From Thermoplasmata archaeon (lineage in GTDB: Archaea > Thermoplasmatota > E2 > UBA9212), in assembly GCA_013329495.1 (NCBI GenBank), contig DUKC01000050.1, forward strand, positions 3,352-17,623: a stretch of 14,272 bases of DNA. Reading direction: 5' to 3'. The translations under genes and the position numbers were made by a program. Below, piece after piece: positions 13,024 to 14,272 of the stretch (position 1 is the stretch's first letter; every line of letters begins with the position of its first letter). A model generated the notes under the pieces. That model worked only from the letters and a program-made list of their open reading frames with translations. It did no database searches and was not told the origin of the DNA.

Positions 13024-14217
13024 TTAAGACCCTGAGGGATGTCGCGACCTTACGCCTTCTCTGACATATTGCAATATCTGGTCCTTGTTCAAATCTTCAA
13101 GCCCTATCTCTCTTAGCGATCTTCCCTCCTTAAAGAAATCCTTTTCGCATATGACAGACCCTAACCTTATTATTGATTCTATTACGGGTACTTCGACCTT
13201 TAATTTTTTAGCTAGTTGATAACGAACATTGCAACCAACTGGTATATCTTCGGTAAAGTACCTGTCTTTGACTGAAAGAGGGCCTTTTATTGGTGGCATG
13301 ACCACATCAATAAATGGAGCTAGGTATTCAATGCCCATAACGCTGCCTTTCCAAAAAAATTGTTCATCAGTGTACTCGACCATTTTTATTCCTAACGCAT
13401 TTGCGATCTCTTTTTCTTCGTGATAAAAAGCAAGTTGGGTCCTCGCAACTGAAGGACACATTCCATATTTGTACATAGAATACCCCCCCTTTGGAATTCC
13501 CAAAATACCCTCTTCTTCCGAAACCTCCATTGCTCCTACATTAAGGATAGAACCAGGAGTGTGGACAGCTGGATTTGGGTTGGATAAACCAACTCCAATT
13601 ACAGTATCTCCTTTTTCAAGATTAGTTGTCCCATCAAAAGCAGGGATTTCTTTTAAAGCTTCGAAGAACTTGTCCCTATCCTTGCTTGGTAAGGCATCAC
13701 CTAAGAGGGTACGAATTCTCATAATACAATCCAACTTACCTGGCTCTGTTACCCTCGTTCCATAAGGTTGCGAACTCCACCCTCCAACTATGACTTTGGC
13801 TTCGCTGTTTTTCTCTTCCATCATTCTTTTCAATATCAGAGAGCCGAAATTATCTGGGAATATGCTTATTATTTGCTCATCTTCTAAATAAGGAATCATT
13901 TTTTCGAAAAAGGGCTTATGAGCTATTGATGGAACAGACACAACTATCAAACCAGTTCCTCCTAGTGCTTCTGATGCTTTTGTGGTGACTACATCAATCT
14001 TTGCCTTTCCTGTTCTCCTAAACCCCTTGAAATTGATTTGTTTGCCCTCAAGCTCTATCTCATGGGTTTTAAGAACTTTTCCTAAGCTTTTCTCAGCAAA
14101 CTGTGGTGACTCATATAAGTGAACTTTGTGCCCAGCAAGAGCAAAATCAGCTGCAAAGGTCTGGGCAGTGGCGCCCCCGCCAAGAATTGCAACAGGTTTT
14201 TCAAATATTTTGTTCAT
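13024..14217 (-). CDS. NAD(P)-dependent opine (octopine/nopaline) dehydrogenase family protein
   Basis: Cytoplasmic dehydrogenase of the octopine/nopaline dehydrogenase family, which reductively condenses an amino acid with a 2-oxo acid or runs the reverse reaction; 397 residues. The N-terminal Rossmann fold starts with ILGGGATAQTFAADFALAGH (11-30), and Glu36 at the end of the second strand (HLYE) suggests NAD(H). The C-terminal helical domain has SNPNPAVH (212-219), with His219 at the position of the family's catalytic histidine. The ATG has a GGGGTGAT ribosome binding site six bases upstream and a TATA-like box near 14256. The substrate cannot be read from the sequence. It is followed after ten bases by the transporter remnant, suggesting an original enzyme-plus-amino-acid-transporter operon. 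Confidence 0.9.
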   Translation of the reverse strand: MNKIFEKPVAILGGGATAQTFAADFALAGHKVHLYESPQFAEKSLGKVLKTHEIELEGKQINFKGFRRTGKAKIDVVTTKASEALGGTGLIVVSVPSIAHKPFFEKMIPYLEDEQIISIFPDNFGSLILKRMMEEKNSEAKVIVGGWSSQPYGTRVTEPGKLDCIMRIRTLLGDALPSKDRDKFFEALKEIPAFDGTTNLEKGDTVIGVGLSNPNPAVHTPGSILNVGAMEVSEEEGILGIPKGGYSMYKYGMCPSVARTQLAFYHEEKEIANALGIKMVEYTDEQFFWKGSVMGIEYLAPFIDVVMPPIKGPLSVKDRYFTEDIPVGCNVRYQLAKKLKVEVPVIESIIRLGSVICEKDFFKEGRSLREIGLEDLNKDQILQYVREGVRSRHPSGS

Positions 14218-14251
14218 CTCCTTATCACCCCAAACTAAATAAGCCGTCCGA

Positions 14252-14260
14252 CTTTAAATT
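14252..14260 (-). promoter_or_regulatory. Putative TATA box for the opine dehydrogenase gene
   Basis: On the minus strand AATTTAAAG follows an A-rich BRE-like stretch. The predicted transcription start near 14230 gives a short leader carrying the GGGGTGAT ribosome binding site at 14224-14231. Confidence 0.4.
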
Positions 14261-14272
14261 TTTTTCGTAGGA

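Overview
The window reads as archaeal chromosomal DNA, most probably from an anaerobic and perhaps thermophilic archaeon; I cannot name a genus. The support is an archaeal/eukaryotic-type TrpRS carrying an iron-sulfur-type Cys motif, a two-domain protein disulfide oxidoreductase (PDO), a superoxide reductase, an A-type flavodiiron protein, an archaeal-type peroxiredoxin, A/T-rich TATA-like boxes about 25-30 bases ahead of several starts, and GGAGGTGA-type ribosome binding sites. I found no tRNA, rRNA, CRISPR array, insertion sequence or phage gene. Nearly all genes lie on the minus strand; the exceptions are ferritin and a 3'-partial gene at the left edge.

Left part (1-4000): the tail of an unknown plus-strand gene converges on trpS. 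To the right lie PDO and its probable reductase, a thioredoxin-reductase-like flavoprotein with an AhpF-like pyridine-nucleotide site, then a small soluble sulfite-oxidase-like molybdopterin protein. Middle (4130-6580): a Lon-family protease gene of the soluble COG1067 type is broken into three consecutive reading frames. One break is at a run of six T and the other at an imperfect 11-base tandem duplication, yet the protease Ser/Lys dyad is intact. Next comes a peroxiredoxin gene overlapping a small winged-helix gene, then a 421-base divergent intergenic region leading to ferritin.

Right part (8600-14272): a 55-residue remnant of an arginase-family gene directly abuts the end of corA, which follows a flavodiiron protein gene by 14 bases. 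Then come superoxide reductase and a ZIP metal transporter. Last is an opine-dehydrogenase-family gene followed by the collapsed remnant of what looks like a membrane transporter gene.

Taken together, much of the window deals with oxygen, peroxide, superoxide, thiol redox and divalent metals: PDO, its reductase, peroxiredoxin, ferritin, flavodiiron protein, superoxide reductase, ZIP and CorA. No rubredoxin, the usual donor for superoxide reductase and for many flavodiiron proteins, is in the window. The most distinctive observations are the doubly split Lon gene, with a possible translational restart created by the duplication, and two decayed genes missing from any simple list of long open frames. 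There are also two putative regulatory motifs: a 17-base element shared by the flavodiiron and molybdopterin-enzyme leaders, and a perfect inverted repeat at the predicted start of the peroxiredoxin transcript. I see no clearly new multi-gene system.
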